64,000 nucleotides of DNA from Symbiodinium sp. CCMP2592 (Eukaryota; Sar; Dinophyceae; Suessiales; Symbiodiniaceae). The stretch is taken from NCBI GenBank assembly GCA_905221615.1, contig CAJNDT010002791.1:620001-684000 (forward strand). The letters are read 5' to 3'. The number at the start of each line of letters is the position of its first letter. Positions within the stretch are counted from its first letter, which is position 1. A model generated the notes under the pieces. The model was not told the origin of the DNA. It did no database searches and worked only from the letters and a program-made list of their open reading frames with translations. Shown piece after piece: positions 22,854 to 34,850 of this stretch. Position numbers and translations under genes: made by a program.

Positions 22854-23921
22854 TCTCTCGCAAGAAGGGGTCACCCGACTCGAAGAGGCGATGTGTGCAT
22901 CTCTTTGCCTCGCATTTCGAAATTGATTCTCGACTGAGTCATTATTTCATAGTATTATGATCTGAGAGCATCCTTGACAGAATGCAGGGGAACAGTTGGA
23001 GTATTGCAAGCTTTCAACCTTAGCGCATCTTGCGGAGATGCCAAGGCTTCAGGGCTCAGCTTCATCCAACGTGCCGGTCGGGTCGCGGAGCTCAAAGATG
23101 GAAGGCACGGTACGTTGATGACGCTTTGTGATGCTTTGTGATTGTGACAGCGGCGATCACGGACTGGTCCCAGAGGCACATCGAAGCTGCACGCAGATTC
23201 GCCTGAGGATGTGAGAAAGTGAACCACACGCGTTTTGAGTCCACGCCACAAGCAGGCCGACGTACCGTATCGGACGACCATATTAGTCCATAAGCCCAGA
23301 AGCAGTTTTGAGTCGAAGTTTCTGACTGCATGAAGACCGCATGCGCCTTTCCGTCTTTGCCTGCGCAGTGAAAGCACTCGCACGACTTCACTATGCATAT
23401 CGGAGCTGATGCAGCATCCATGTCAATAAAGGTGCGTGAGCACGATGGCAGAAAACTTAATCCTGCACGATGGCTTGTGATTGTCGGTGTGTTCTGCACC
23501 TTTCTGCACCAATGCCAACGTGCACCGATACTATCGAATGTACAGTGCGCGGATGTCGCGGCGCCTAGGCCGAAGTTTGCCTTCAGGTATCCGACACCTC
23601 GCGTTTTGTACAGTGAGGGGAGGCATCTTCAGTTGGACGGCTCGAGCTGCTTGATGGTGACTGGAGCAACTGGACATGCCCCAGAACCGGAGGCGGTACA
23701 GTGCTGAAGGCAGTACAGGACGGTGCTGTACATGGGGAATCTGTAAAGATCTTCCTCGCGCCCTCACGGCAACCGCATGTCGCACCAACGCGCCAATCCT
23801 GATTATGCACGCATGCATGCTGCCTGCCTGGCAAGATTCTGTAAAACCATCGCTACGATGATCCGGCTGCGAGAGCGCACAGCAGTACGAGTCAAAGTGG
23901 GCCAAGAGAGCGCAGCTTCAG

Positions 23922-24404
23922 GTCGCACAAAGAGGATCGGTGGAAGCTCTTCTATGAAGCGTTCGGGGACTTCTCGCTCCTTGCCATTTTGAGAGGGCAG
24001 GTAACGAAAAGCTGCAGAGGGCGGTGAGTAGAGCATCGGCTGCTGCCTGTGCTGCATGCATACAGCCTGCAGCTTGCTGACGTCATGGTGCAGCAAGCTG
24101 AGGAAGCAATCGAAGAAGGGACTGACCAGGTTCCTGAAGGCTGACAGAGAGCTGCTCATTTGTTTTGTTCATTTGTGCAGTTCACTATCGTCGGCCTGCT
24201 GTGCCTCGCTTACAACTTTCCCAGCCTTTGTCAGCTATGTGCCCTGGCAGTGTGAAAGCTTTATCTCTGCGCGACCCCGCCTGGGCCGACTCCCAGCGCA
24301 TGTTTCTGATCGCTCATCACACTCATCACACTCCACCTATTTGGGAGGGCGGCTTCGTCAAGAAACTTGCGTTCTCCCCAGACACGGCCGGCAAGTTCAA
24401 GCAG
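23922..24404 (+). CDS. Exons of an unidentified plus-strand gene
   Basis: Exon 23922-24000 follows GCTTCAG, reads HKEDRWKLFYEAFGDFSL and ends CAG|GTAACG. Exon 24073-24129 (LADVMVQQAEEAIEEGTDQ) follows CCTGCAG and ends CAG|GTTCCT. The next exon starts at 24181 after TTGTGCAG (FTIVGLLCLAYNF, a likely membrane segment). All are phase 0. A further stretch to 24404 reads WEGGFVKKLAFSPDTAGKF before GTTATT, but its acceptor and phase are not resolved. The splice signals and phases support a real gene; I recognise no domain. Earlier exons may lie near 21.7 kb (AKDEPVGMEEVLQAVAATRR). Confidence 0.45.
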
Positions 24405-25342
24405 GTTATTAAGGCACAGTACTCGAGTGAAATAGGCTTTCAACAGCCCTCTCAAACAAGGTGCAGACAGAGGAACCACGGACGGTGAAGAAGGAAACAT
24501 GCGCTATCAAGACAAAGTCTGGCGGGGTGTAAAACACAGGTGCAAGACGGCCACGACCTTGCCACTGCACACCGCATGCCGTCGATCTTCAAGCATTAAA
24601 CCCCTGTCCACAGAACAGTTTCAGGATTGCGGCAGTTGTTGCCATTGCACGTTGGCTGCCTAAGGAGCCACAATATTTACAATGTTTACTTTCGGATCTT
24701 TCTGCTCCACAAGTAAGGTTTGCATGCCAAGGCAGCATACGGCAAGTGTGCTGCACAATGTCACGAGCCACCACGATTTGCACTGGGGGGGGGGGGGCAT
24801 AGCAAACCAAACACAGGAGAGGGAGCATAGACCAATGACCCCGACTGACCAGCGATGAACCGCCCGCACAGATGCCAGCCTGATCCCCACCGCGTGGGCG
24901 CCGTCCTCGTGCTAGTTTGGCCAACACAAGGGCACTCCATCCAGCCTAGACCGGACTGCAGTCGATGTCCCTCTGGTGCTCTGGATTTCCCTGCTGCGCG
25001 ACCCAGCCACGTAGGCGGCAGACAACAATCTACCACAACTGAGAGGGTAACTCCGAGTCAATCTTAGATTGCTTGGTGGAGTCAGGCGCTGCATGCCGTG
25101 ATCGAGACGGGAGAGGCGCTGCCTGCCCGAGGCCAAGGGCCAAAACCTGCTCAGTGAGTGATAAGTTTGCACGTTGTAGAGCTACATGTTGTGTCTGTCG
25201 CTGGCATTCAATACAGAGAGCCGACCTCCCATGCAAATCCGTTCGTCCAGGCCCAAACCAGCCAGTCTCCAAATTCCCGGCGGTCGGACATCGGGCCCGA
25301 TCGGCAATCCAAGACTAATATCAAACATGCCACAGTACGCGT
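24405..25342. other. No gene recognised
   Basis: Contains a G run (24785-24797). Short frames only; probably intron or intergenic sequence. Confidence 0.4.
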
Positions 25343-25951
25343 TTGCCCCTTGCTGGTCAGATGAAAATGCGGGCAACCGGAGTATCTGAAGGAAGTATCC
25401 AATTATCCTGCGCGAGTCAGAGTTTCAGGTCATGCGAGGTATGCCTCGTAAAGGGCTTTTGTTCTGCACCGCAGACAGAGGAAGCCGTAATTTCCCTGCA
25501 GCCCAAGGTGTCGCTGAAGTGTCCAAACTTTCGCCGAGGCGCTAGGAAGGGCTCGAATACCGGTCGGTTCCAAGGTATGGCGGCACAAAAAAGATCGTGG
25601 CTTGAAGGCCTTGACAGAGCAGACTTCTCAGCTTCCGAGAATAATTTACGATGTTACACCGGCGAAAGTGCGCCATACTCTCAGGCCTATTTCTTTGAAG
25701 CTGCGCAACTTGGCGAGCCGACTGCTTGGCACTTTCTGCGCTGTGACTTGTTACATCCAGTCGTGGCCATCGCAGGTGGCATCGCGTGCCCGGTGCTGGA
25801 CATACACTTGCCGAAGCAAGTGCCAGCACTGTCCGCGCTCCTGCCATGTGTGAATAAGGGCAAGGGATGCAGGCCCGAGAGTGGTTGTCAGGAATCAGAT
25901 CTTCTTGCCGTAGATATTGTAGCCGGCAACGTGCAAGTAGCTTGTCACTGA
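25343..25951 (+). CDS. Unclassified 202-codon ORF
   Basis: An open frame with locally natural composition (ASENNLRCYTGESAPYSQAY; EAAQLGEPTAWHFLRCDLL) but no recognised motif. It begins at an ATG without splice context. It could be one or two exons plus read-through. Low certainty. Confidence 0.25.
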   Translation: MPLAGQMKMRATGVSEGSIQLSCASQSFRSCEVCLVKGFCSAPQTEEAVISLQPKVSLKCPNFRRGARKGSNTGRFQGMAAQKRSWLEGLDRADFSASENNLRCYTGESAPYSQAYFFEAAQLGEPTAWHFLRCDLLHPVVAIAGGIACPVLDIHLPKQVPALSALLPCVNKGKGCRPESGCQESDLLAVDIVAGNVQVACH

Positions 25952-28900
25952 TTCGCTGCGCTGTTTTAAATGCGCAGGTGCATCAGTACTCACTGTGTTG
26001 AGTCGATCGGTGCAACCTTTGGGACAATCAGGTTCTTCTGTCTCGTGAGACTTGCTTGGCCAGGTTTCTGTGGAACCCCTGGTTCAGCTCACGGACCTTG
26101 CAAATTTTCTCGCGAAGGCAATCACTTATAAGTTTGATAAAGGATATGCTGCTCGCACAGGGCAGCACTTCAGGCCGGCTATGCTGCACACTCGGCTCAG
26201 GTCACACCATGCATTGACGAGGCATACCTGAAATTTTGTCATCGGCTTATTGGCCTTGGCCTGAATCTGTTGTACTGAGTCTGGTGGGTGGTTCGGACTG
26301 ACTCGAATCGTTGGCCTTGCCCAGGACATAGAATCTGGGATCATCACACAGACAAAGCCTATGAGGCCATCATGATGACTCACAGAGTGCCAGTTTGCAC
26401 GCGTGCTCTGACAGGTGGTCGGTTTTGAGATTTTCAGCCTCGGGTTGCCGATCCCAGCAAGATCCTAAGTCTCTTGCATCCCTGCCTCGAAAAGCGGTGC
26501 CATGGCGCCGAGGTGCACACAGTGCGGGCCGAAGATGAGGATGCGAACCAGCCTTGTGCTCAAGCTTCCCTCGCTCAAAGCATGCTTGTAAATGGCCTCG
26601 CAGGTGACGTTTGCTGACTGCAAGCTGCTCGTGCAAGCGAATCAAGGGTGCTGGTCAGGTGTTGGCTTCTGGCGAACCGCAGCTACGCGGTGCTGTCGCT
26701 CTCCGAAGATGTTTCAGACCTGGCCCTGAAGGTGGCAGGGAGCCCAGACCCATCTCGAGTGTGAATGTCCTCGTCCGGTGGTGAGTAAACAGGCATTTAT
26801 TAGGAGCTGATCCGAGATGGTCGATCTTGCATGTCACGCGCAGCTGAGGCGTTAAACCAGCTTCAGGCCTTGACTCGAGCGGAAGAGTACGTGGCCACTC
26901 TGGTCGGGTGCTCTCATTGCCTTCAGACCAGCCGCCTGTAGCAGCAAGAATCCAAGGACAGGCTGGAGCACGTTCTGGCGGGGACGGAGGCAGCCAGTGG
27001 CAATCTTCAGCAACCTGACGTCCGGCTAGTCGGCCCATGGCGCACAACTCAAGCTTCCGCACTTGTCGGATTGCATTGGCGAGGCCACGATCTCGGAAGT
27101 CAAGCCTGAGGCTGCCGGGCTAGGGCTGTCAATGTGCTGAGGGTCTGTGGTATTACTGCCAGTTGGTTTAACTCAACTTCGCGTCCACGAGTACATTTCA
27201 CATTTGTTGATCTTCCGTCAAGCGGGCGGCCCTTGTCATGTGATCAACTGCAATTGCCTCTGACCCGTGCAGAATCGTTTATACATCTGCTGCACTGGAC
27301 AGGAGCTGAATCATTTTGAGGCCCAGCTTTGTTGTCCACTTCCAGGGCTAAACCCTAGCAGAGGCTGGTAGGGCATTACAGGGTTTTTGTCGTGTTTTAG
27401 GGCCTCGGTAGCTTCAAAACTCGTCCGTTCTGTGCACCGCATCGTCCGCTCGTTGAGCAAATCCATGCCTCATTGGATTGTGCCCGCCCTGTCTGTGTGC
27501 CTGTCTGCATGTCTGCCTGTGTTCTTGTCTCTGTCTGTGATGCATGTGGGTGTGGGCTTGAGTGTGGGCGTGTCTGTTTGTTTGTCTGTCTGTCTGGTTC
27601 TGTATCGTATGATGTCGTATGCGTCTGTGTGTGTGCACGTGCAAAACCATGTTGCGTTCAGTGCATGGGGCAACGGCCCATCTCTCTATGTTGCCCAATC
27701 AAGCTGCGAGACAAGTTGGGGCCAAACGGACTCGAGGCTTTTTCTGACTATTTTACGTGGAGTCGCCAAGCCGCCACACCGTGACCCATCAGCGACTCTG
27801 GCAGGTACACGGTTCATAGAACTTGGCTGTATCCAGATTTTCAGGTCACAGGTTGGAGATTGAGGATGAATGCATAAGTGTGTTCCAAGTAGTTGCAGGG
27901 TTCATCTCTGCACTGGTTTATCGTGCAGTTCCTGCTGTATCACGGCAGGGTTCGATCCTCCGGGCTCATGTTGGGCTTTTTCTGTGAGTTCCAAACACAG
28001 GCTACTGGTGAAACAGACCATGGCTTTGATTTGTCACAAGATGCCCGGAATCTGCCGCGTTTGATTGCAGGATATCGCAGGCCTCGATTCCAGGCCAGGG
28101 GCAAAGTCACCAGTTGTGCTTGGCCCTTGACCTGCCTAGTGCTTTGAGCGAACGAGGTCAGAAGAAGCCAGAGCAAAAGCACGGAGCTTGGAGCCATGAC
28201 TGAGGTACTAGACTCTTGAATCATGCTGTCCGAAAGCAACGTCTTTCCAAAATGCTCATTCCGCTTTTGCAAGTGCCGGCACGCATTAAGGGCTTGTTCC
28301 TGGGGAGTACCGCCGAAAGTGACCACAGAAATAGGGATGATGCGCCATGACTTAATAAGTCCGTCGCAATCGTGCGACCTCATCAGGACAGGACTGAGTG
28401 TATAGTGGTATAGTGTGGTATACTAGTTAAACCAGTAGCACATGGCGAATATCCACAGTAGTTGATAATCAGGTTACTAAGAGTCGTATCCATGTCAGTG
28501 TCGCGGTATTGTGCAACAGTAAAAGCAAATCAACATAACAATCACAGCAATAGTACTAACAGTAGTAGCCATAAGCCGCACGCCGCAACAGCAATAGGAA
28601 TAGCAGCAATCGGAATTGGAACAAGTCCTGTTGATTATTCGTGTTCGTGATTCGTGTTCGTGCACAACGAGGCAATGTGATCATGGACGGAATAAGAAGC
28701 AAACACTCCGTAAATGCAGATGCGATATCGTGCCCCATGGCACGGATGGACCAGCACCCTGCATGGCTCACGCTGGTTTTGCAAAGCCTCCGCTCCACTG
28801 TCACACTTTGTTGAGCGGGTTTGGTGTAACGGAATTACGACTTGTTGCAAGCCTGGCTACCTGTGTGCAGAAGCATGGCCTCAGTAAACCCAAAGACTAC

Positions 28901-29094
28901 CAACTCCGGGTCTACCATGGCAAATTAGAGGTTGCGTAGTCAACTTCTGCCGACGCCATCGCCGACTTCCCCAACGGTCGTTCAAGATGTATTGTAAGGT
29001 GTGTACGAAGGGTCAGCTTACATAAAGTGTAGACAAACCGCTTAGAGTTTCGACATGTTGATGTTGTTGCAGACATGAGCTGTTTGGAGACGTG
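25952..29094. other. Mostly unassigned sequence with TG-rich stretch
   Basis: 27480-27640 is (TGTC/TGTG)-rich low-complexity DNA. 27893-28147 has a plus frame after TTGCAG (SSLHWFIVQFLLYHGRV) that could be an exon. 28500-28620 is AAC/AGT-repeat-rich. No gene is supported well enough to name. Confidence 0.35.
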
Positions 29095-29642
29095 AGGTCG
29101 TGACGCTGGCGTCTGACAATGCCTTCCAGGAGAGGGGTTGTGGAATCAAACAGGGTGTGATGCGGCTGTGTCAGGGGATTCAGCAACACAGTAAGCATTG
29201 GCAGGTCCTGGAACTTATCCGTGCTGAGAAGAAACGCTGTGCTTGGAACCTGGCTCGATCGTTTGTGTATTCTCCCGAAAGCCGTGGTAGAGCATTCTGG
29301 CAAAGCGCCCGGAGGCCTTTGCTGCAGATACCACGGATGGCGACGCCACAGCGGTCCGGCATCCCAGCCGAATATTCAGACAGGCACAGCTGTGCCTTTC
29401 TCGGCAGGCTTGCCCTGTGTTGCCCTGCAGCTGTATCAAATCAAGTCATCTTCAGAAAGCCAAGTTTCGCACCCACACATATGAAGGAAAGCAGTTGCAC
29501 AAGCGAGGAACAGGCCGTTGATCCTTCGATGCGGGTCCGAAACTCAGTCGCACCACATGGACAAAGCAATGTGGTTATGCCGCAATTGCGACGACAGTTC
29601 CACGAGTGCTGGAGGGGTCTGGTTGCCGCAACGGATATGTAG
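29095..29642 (+). CDS. Unclassified ORF, about 180 codons
   Basis: Plus-strand open frame (KHWQVLELIRAEKKRCAWN; SFVYSPESRGRAFW) from ATG 29100 to a TAG. No domain recognised. Minus-strand frames overlap it. May be exon sequence extended by read-through. Confidence 0.25.
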
Positions 29643-29763
29643 TACTCCGTCGTCAGCTGTCGGCGTTGTTTTGCGCCTGCTCCAGGTGCACACGGTCATG
29701 ATTGCCTGCACCTTATCGATCTGAAAAGGTTTTAGACACTCCTCCCAGCTGTGCAAGAACGCA

Positions 29764-29766
<3 letters not shown>

Positions 29767-29795
<29 letters not shown>

Positions 29796-29796
29796 C
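29767..29796. repeat. (GA)n microsatellite
   Basis: Fifteen GA units, followed to about 29895 by GAG/GAGA-rich purine sequence. Confidence 0.85.
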
Positions 29797-29900
29797 CACA
29801 GCCCTTGCGAAAGAAAGAGAGACTTAGAGTCTAGAGGGAGGGGGAGAGGGGGAGGAAGATGGAGAGGGAGAAGAAGAAGAGACAGACAGACAGAGAGAAG

Positions 29901-30015
29901 GCGGTCTCCGACGAAATCCCTTTCGAGCTATTCTGGCCAATGGTCAAGGATGACATTGCACGCGACTTAGTTGATGCTTTGCCTGCGCTTCGTGCCATTT
30001 CCACGGATTCCTCAG
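29901..30015 (+). CDS. Candidate exon
   Basis: The plus frame reads DEIPFELFWPMVKDDIARDL and LVDALPALRAISTDSS before a GTGTTT donor at 30016. An upstream AAG is a possible acceptor. Natural-looking helical sequence of unknown family, sandwiched between a GA repeat and a G-rich minisatellite. Confidence 0.35.
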
Positions 30016-30086
30016 GTGTTTGGAAAGTAGGTGTTCTGTCTATACAAGCAAGGGTCCTGGGAGGTTTTGCTTGGATCGTCTTCGTA

Positions 30087-30535
30087 AGAGGTTGGGAGTG
30101 GGTTGGGAGGAGGTTGGGAGTGGGTTGGGAGCAGCTCGGAAGTGGGTTGGTTGGGTGCAGCTCGAAGTGGGTTGGGGTGGTTGGGAAGAGGTTGGGAGTG
30201 GAGTGGGTTGGGAAGAGGTTGGGAGTGCAGTGGGTTAGGAAGAGGTCGGAAAGAGGTTGGGAGTGGAGTGGGTTGGGAGGATGTTGAGAAGGGGTGGGAA
30301 GAGGTTGGGAGGAGGTGGGAAGGGGTTGGGAAGAGGTTGGGAGGAGGTTGAGAAGGGTCGGGAAGAGGTTTGGACTGGAGTGGGTTGGGAAGAGGTGGGG
30401 AGGAGGTCGGGAAGGAGTGGAGTGGGTTGGGAAGAGGTTGAGAAGGGTCGGGAAGAGGTTGGGAGGAGGTTGAGAAGGGGTCGGGAAGAGGTTGGGAGTG
30501 GAGTGGGCTGGGAAGAGGTATGCAGGAAGTTGAGA
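30087..30535. repeat. G-rich minisatellite (GGTTGGGAGTGG / GGTTGGGAAGA units)
   Basis: About 450 bp of GGTTGGGA units with strong G/C strand asymmetry and no C-rich interruption. Open frames exist on both strands only because the unit lacks stop codons in several frames (Gly/Trp/Glu on plus, Pro/Thr/Asn/Leu on minus). Confidence 0.9.
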
Positions 30536-31246
30536 AGCTGCACTCGGCAACAGGCCGGGAGCGAGGTCGGCCTGGAAAGACCCCAGTGGCAGGATTTAGA
30601 AGTTGTTTTCCCCTTCCCAGAACGTTACTCCCAACTCACTCCCCAAGTGGTTCCCACCCACTCCCGAAGCTTGTCGGAACACCTCCGCACAGAACACCAG
30701 AACAAGCCCCTGATCATGCTGGCCTCATCCAGTTTCGCTACACGCCAAGGCTTGGCCGATGCTGTAAGGTCTAAACGAGGCTGTCGAGCGGGGGAAATGA
30801 ATTGTGACGAAAGACCTCACCAACACACTTTGACTAAAGCCAAGGTTCAAGGTACACCCAAACCCCCAAAGTCAAAAGTAAACATAGTGGAGCCTGGTGC
30901 CGCGGCCGAAATGTTAGGGTCGAAAATCGAGTATACAAGCCAACAGCCAAAGTGAATGTCAAGGAGAGTCGGGGTTTATGCGTGTTGCAACCCAGCTGGA
31001 GCCGTCGCCTGCTCCATGGAGCAAGGAGTAATTACTGCATGATGCATAAATATGCAAGGATCCGACCCTAGCAGACGCAGCTCAAAAGCAAGAATCTGGA
31101 AAGCTTGATCGCAAACGACATACAGAAAGAGGAGACTGGGCTAGACTCTGCGCAAGCCACGCTCCCGCACTGCAAACCAAAGTGCGGCTGTCAGTAGCAC
31201 TACTGTAGCAGCTGTAGCAAGTAGAGACGGCATTTAGCTCGAGTAC
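30536..31246. other. No gene recognised
   Basis: Continuation of open frames from the minisatellite, then unique sequence. No motif or splice-supported exon. Confidence 0.4.
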
Positions 31247-31502
31247 ATGCACCACCGCAGAAGGGATGCCGAAACAAGCTCGGCTTCACCCCCAGCAAGC
31301 AGCCTGCACACCAAGAAGAAAGGTGGAGGATTGATACTTTCTGGGGTTCACTGCTTGCCGATCGATCCAATAGCTACCCGTGCTGTTCGTGACATTTCGG
31401 CCTCGTTGCACCGCGAACGGCTTCTTCCAAGAACTAGGACGATACAAGAGGAGGCATTGAGAGTGCTGCGAAGGTTGGCGCGGTGCGGGAGCTTTGTCCA
31501 CG
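31247..31502 (+). CDS. Candidate exon
   Basis: The plus frame from ATG 31247 reads ILSGVHCLPIDPIATRAV and ASLHRERLLPRTRTIQEEAL, then LRRLARCGSFVHV, before a possible donor (CACGTG|GTATGCC). It looks like a natural basic helical protein. Family unknown. Confidence 0.35.
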
Positions 31503-31753
31503 TGGTATGCCGGGAATGGTGCGCCCGACCTGACGTCATGCATGTGCTGGTTCCCTGTAAATTCTGTACAGTAGCTGGCAGGAGGAGGCAGTTCAGGCGG
31601 GTGTTGCCAACAATGGCATGGGGCCGATCGCGCAGAAGCTTACACAGCAGGAGGTGACTCGTCTTGAGGGTGTTGGCGATTTCCAGGTCCCAACCACTCA
31701 CTGCTTATTACCCGAGGCAGAAACCCTGGCAACGCGTGTTGGACATGTGGTAG

Positions 31754-32199
31754 TTGCCCAAGATTGGGATTGGCGACAACGCCATACTTGTACCTGAGGA
31801 GCGAATCTCCAATCAAGTGCGGTCATGTTTTGAAAGGCATGTTGCGAATGCGAATCATGCCAAGGTTCAGACAGCCGTCATAGTTGATCAAGAAGCATTC
31901 CAGGCATCGAATCTTGGAACATGTGCAATGACATGCCAATCTGTGTGTGCTGTGTTTAGGAGGCGCAAAAAGAGAAGGCCAAAAGCCAGCAGAATGAGTT
32001 CGAGCCTCGGAACTGGAGAAGGTCACTCTGTCGTATTCTCGCAGTTTCTTGAGGCCGCTGTCTGGACTTACGAGTCGCATCCAATTCACTCCGAAGGGAG
32101 ACAAGACTTGGATCCCAGGATCGCAACACACCCATGGGGAGTTTGGCGCGAGTTGCCTCCTTCCTGCATCTTCCTGCAGGCACTGTTGTCGGGCAGCTC
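31754..32199 (+). other. Open frame of uncertain coding status
   Basis: A plus frame starting MPKIGIGDNAILVPEERI runs to 32323. A different frame at 32070-32150 (RIQFTPKGDKTWIPGSQ) looks equally natural and is in phase with the terminal exon that follows. I cannot choose between them. Confidence 0.2.
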
Positions 32200-32204
32200 G
32201 GGGA

Positions 32205-32381
32205 ACGCTTCAGCTTGGTGGGCTGCCCATCGGCTCACGCATCGCAACATTCCATACGCAGATGGTAGGTCCGTCGGTTGTTCCAATGCTTCAATGCAGC
32301 ACTGCAATTGTGCTGGAGGTTGACGACAAAGGGGTGTTGTATGACAAGCTGCCACGGGCGCGCATTCGCCTTCCGCTCTGA
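32205..32381 (+). CDS. Terminal exon of an unidentified gene
   Basis: After GCTTCAG the plus frame reads LGGLPIGSRIATFHTQMV, CSTAIVLEVDDKGVLYDK, LPRARIRLPL and then TGA at 32379-32381. Hydrophobic/charged alternation and a clean stop suggest a genuine C-terminal exon. Upstream exons probably lie between 31.2 and 32.2 kb. Family not recognised. Confidence 0.4.
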   Translation, partial: TLQLGGLPIGSRIATFHTQMVGPSVVPMLQCSTAIVLEVDDKGVLYDKLPRARIRLPL

Positions 32382-32579
32382 CCCCGGCAAACGTACGACT
32401 ATGCGTGCCTTGCTTTTCAACAAGCTTAGCTTGTGATACGTCGTGACCTCTCTCTCTGAATCAACACAAAGTCACCAGAGGCCCGGCAAGAGGGACAGTT
32501 TCGGCCCTGGCTTATGCTTTGGGCTGGTCATGAGGAAGGTGCACGAACATCGGGGAACCACAAGACCCCTCAATCTCAA

Positions 32580-32878
32580 GGTACGGGAAGCGCCAGTGGT
32601 GCTCCGATCCAGGCGGTGCTTTCTCAGGCTGGACGACTGCGGATCCCTTACAATGACGTCCTGCCTGGTTGGCCGATCAAGGCAGACCTCGTACGAATCC
32701 GGGAGCACCTCCGTCGACGACAAGAAGAATGGGCCCAAGCCACAGATGAAGTTGCATTGAGGACAAGTGCCGGGAGCAAAAAGACTGCGCATCAGAAGCC
32801 ACACTCTCTAACCTGGGAGCTTTCCTGCAGGCCGAGCGTCATGCGCAGAACGTCTCTGCAAACGCTGGAGCGAATGGC
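32580..32878 (+). CDS. Candidate exon(s), frame change inside
   Basis: The plus frame reads GRLRIPYNDVLPGWPIKA and DLVRIREHLRRRQEEWAQAT. Then a different frame reads NLGAFLQAERHAQNVSANAG from about 32798. The two look like one protein with either a very short intron or an indel between. Family unknown. Confidence 0.3.
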
Positions 32879-32882
32879 TTGA

Positions 32883-34850
32883 GCCCTGGCATCTGCCGTT
32901 GGACCAGTAACTCCAGACATTTCACAGAATTTCTTTCAGTCTGCTTCTTCTCCGGCATTCTGGGCTCTAAACCGGGTCGGTTAGTGGAACTGTGTGAGAC
33001 CCAGACTTTGAGGTACAGGCGGAAGAACTGGCAATGCAGGCGAAGAGGTGGATCGCCAATTGTATGATTTGTATGAAAACAAGCTCAAGCAATCTTGTTC
33101 GGTTTGTTTGAAAGCTCTCAGACACAGGCTGGCGTTGCGGGCAGTGAACAAAGGAGCCTGTCTTGCTTCCGTTCTTGTGAAAATCAGATTCTTTCCTGTA
33201 CGTACACATCTGTATGCCGCGACAGGACACCAACTTCTTCGCGCCCGACATCTGCACCAGCAGTAGCAGTGGCGGCCATAGATGGCCATAGTAAAGGCAC
33301 ATGTGCTCTCCCGGCTGTGCACACGCTTGATCGCACCGCGATCGCTTGGCTGGTTTTGCACTGGACATTCGTTCATAATGCAGCCCACCCTGTGAGCCGT
33401 AGGATGTCAACGCGCGTGCTGAATCCGCTGCATGCCTTGGTCGTGTTTCGGGCATGCACACGTCTTGGTCAATCACCTGCCCCCACCACATTCTTCGTAC
33501 CAAAGCTTCGGCAGACGGATCTTATATGACGTCACCGAGTATTTAAAAAAACTCAGTGGAGCAAGTGATGACGTCACGGTCGAACCAATATCATGCTGAA
33601 GCAATGCAAGGCAAAGCATGCTACAGCGAAGCACTAGCGAGACAGACCCAGAGCAGGCTTTGACAAGTTGCTTGGCTGCTCTCTTGGAGGCTGAGGACAT
33701 CCGAGGACGCATTGTCTGAAATTTGATAGTGCGATTATCATGAGTACGGAACGTCGCAGAGATGTGAAGAAATGTAATTACACAAGTCAAAGTCCACTCA
33801 GTTTGAATATTCAATGCACAAACAGACACCCTCAGTCCAACAAATGCTTGAGTATTTCAAGTAGGAAGCATGCGTGAAAAAAACATTTGCAAAGGAACGC
33901 AGACCGCCGCTGGCTTGCCACGGTTTTTCCTGATCGGAGAATCCCAGCTAGAATTTTCCAAAAGCTAAAGTGCCGCGTACAAACTTAAGGGTTCGGTGTA
34001 TTGTAGGATGTGCAGACTTATATAAATCAGGGCGACCATGGCAAAGGCCAGAAGAAGCATCTTCTCCCATGTGAGCTTCTCTGCGCATGCGAATCCCAAG
34101 ATCAGGTCAAATGAGATGAATACACCTGCAGATGGTTGTTATTCTTGTTGGTCTACTCGACTACAGCTTTGTTCCCCACTCGGAAGCTTAGCAGCAGGAA
34201 GAGGCGAAATGCCGACGCGTGCCAAGGCTGAAGCGTGGATGCACGCTTGCGGCAGCAGAACGCCAGAGATCAAGCAAATTACCGAGTGAGCACTACGATG
34301 TTGTGATGACGGCACCCGCTCCACCAAACCGCAGAAGCAATATTTGGGTAATTAGCGTACAGGAACCACCCGATCCTTTCCCCGCATGTCTGAGCACCAT
34401 GATCTGCTTGCGAATCGAACAGAGACGGTCAGTGCGTGGGATAGGGCTTAGCCAAAGCATCCAAAACCAGCAGAAGGGAGGCAGATACAACGAGGCGTTG
34501 ATGCATCGATCGCGCGCTTCTTCCGCACCTTCGATTGACGGCCTTCATCTCAGATTTCTCAGTTCGACATGACATCCACGTATGCTGTCTTTGCGAGTTG
34601 GCATGAGCGACCTGCTGCGCGGCTAAGGAGCGGTAAGACGTGGCTATGAACCAAGTCGTGCGGTTAGAGGTCCTGCCAGCCGACAGTTATCACCCTCCCT
34701 GCTGAGGTATGAGCATTCTGTCTCGAGAAGGTTCACTCAGCGAAGTAGACGGCAACAGCGGTGCTCTAGATGTCGCAGTCACCTGAGCCAACCTGTCAGC
34801 CTTTGATCTGGCTATGGTCGGTGCCTTCACGTTTTCTCGGTGAGGTTCAG
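32883..34850. other. No gene recognised
   Basis: Short frames on both strands with no supported exon. 33530-33580 contains ACGTCACCG and TGACGTCACGG around ATTTAAAAAAA. Confidence 0.4.

Noticed and set aside
23975..23995. TTGCCATTTTGAGAGGG as a spliced-leader relic
   Set aside because: Only the CCATTTTG core matches; it lies inside a well-supported exon (23922-24000).
27387..27863. 158-codon plus ORF
   Set aside because: Its central part is the TGTC/TGTG low-complexity tract and the ends show no domain or splice support.
27948..27959. GGTTCGATCC-like T-arm motif
   Set aside because: The T-stem bases do not pair and no cloverleaf can be built.
29831..30550. 239-codon minus-strand ORF (Pro/Thr/Asn/Leu repeats)
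   Set aside because: It is the translation of the G-rich minisatellite; the unit simply lacks stops in that frame.
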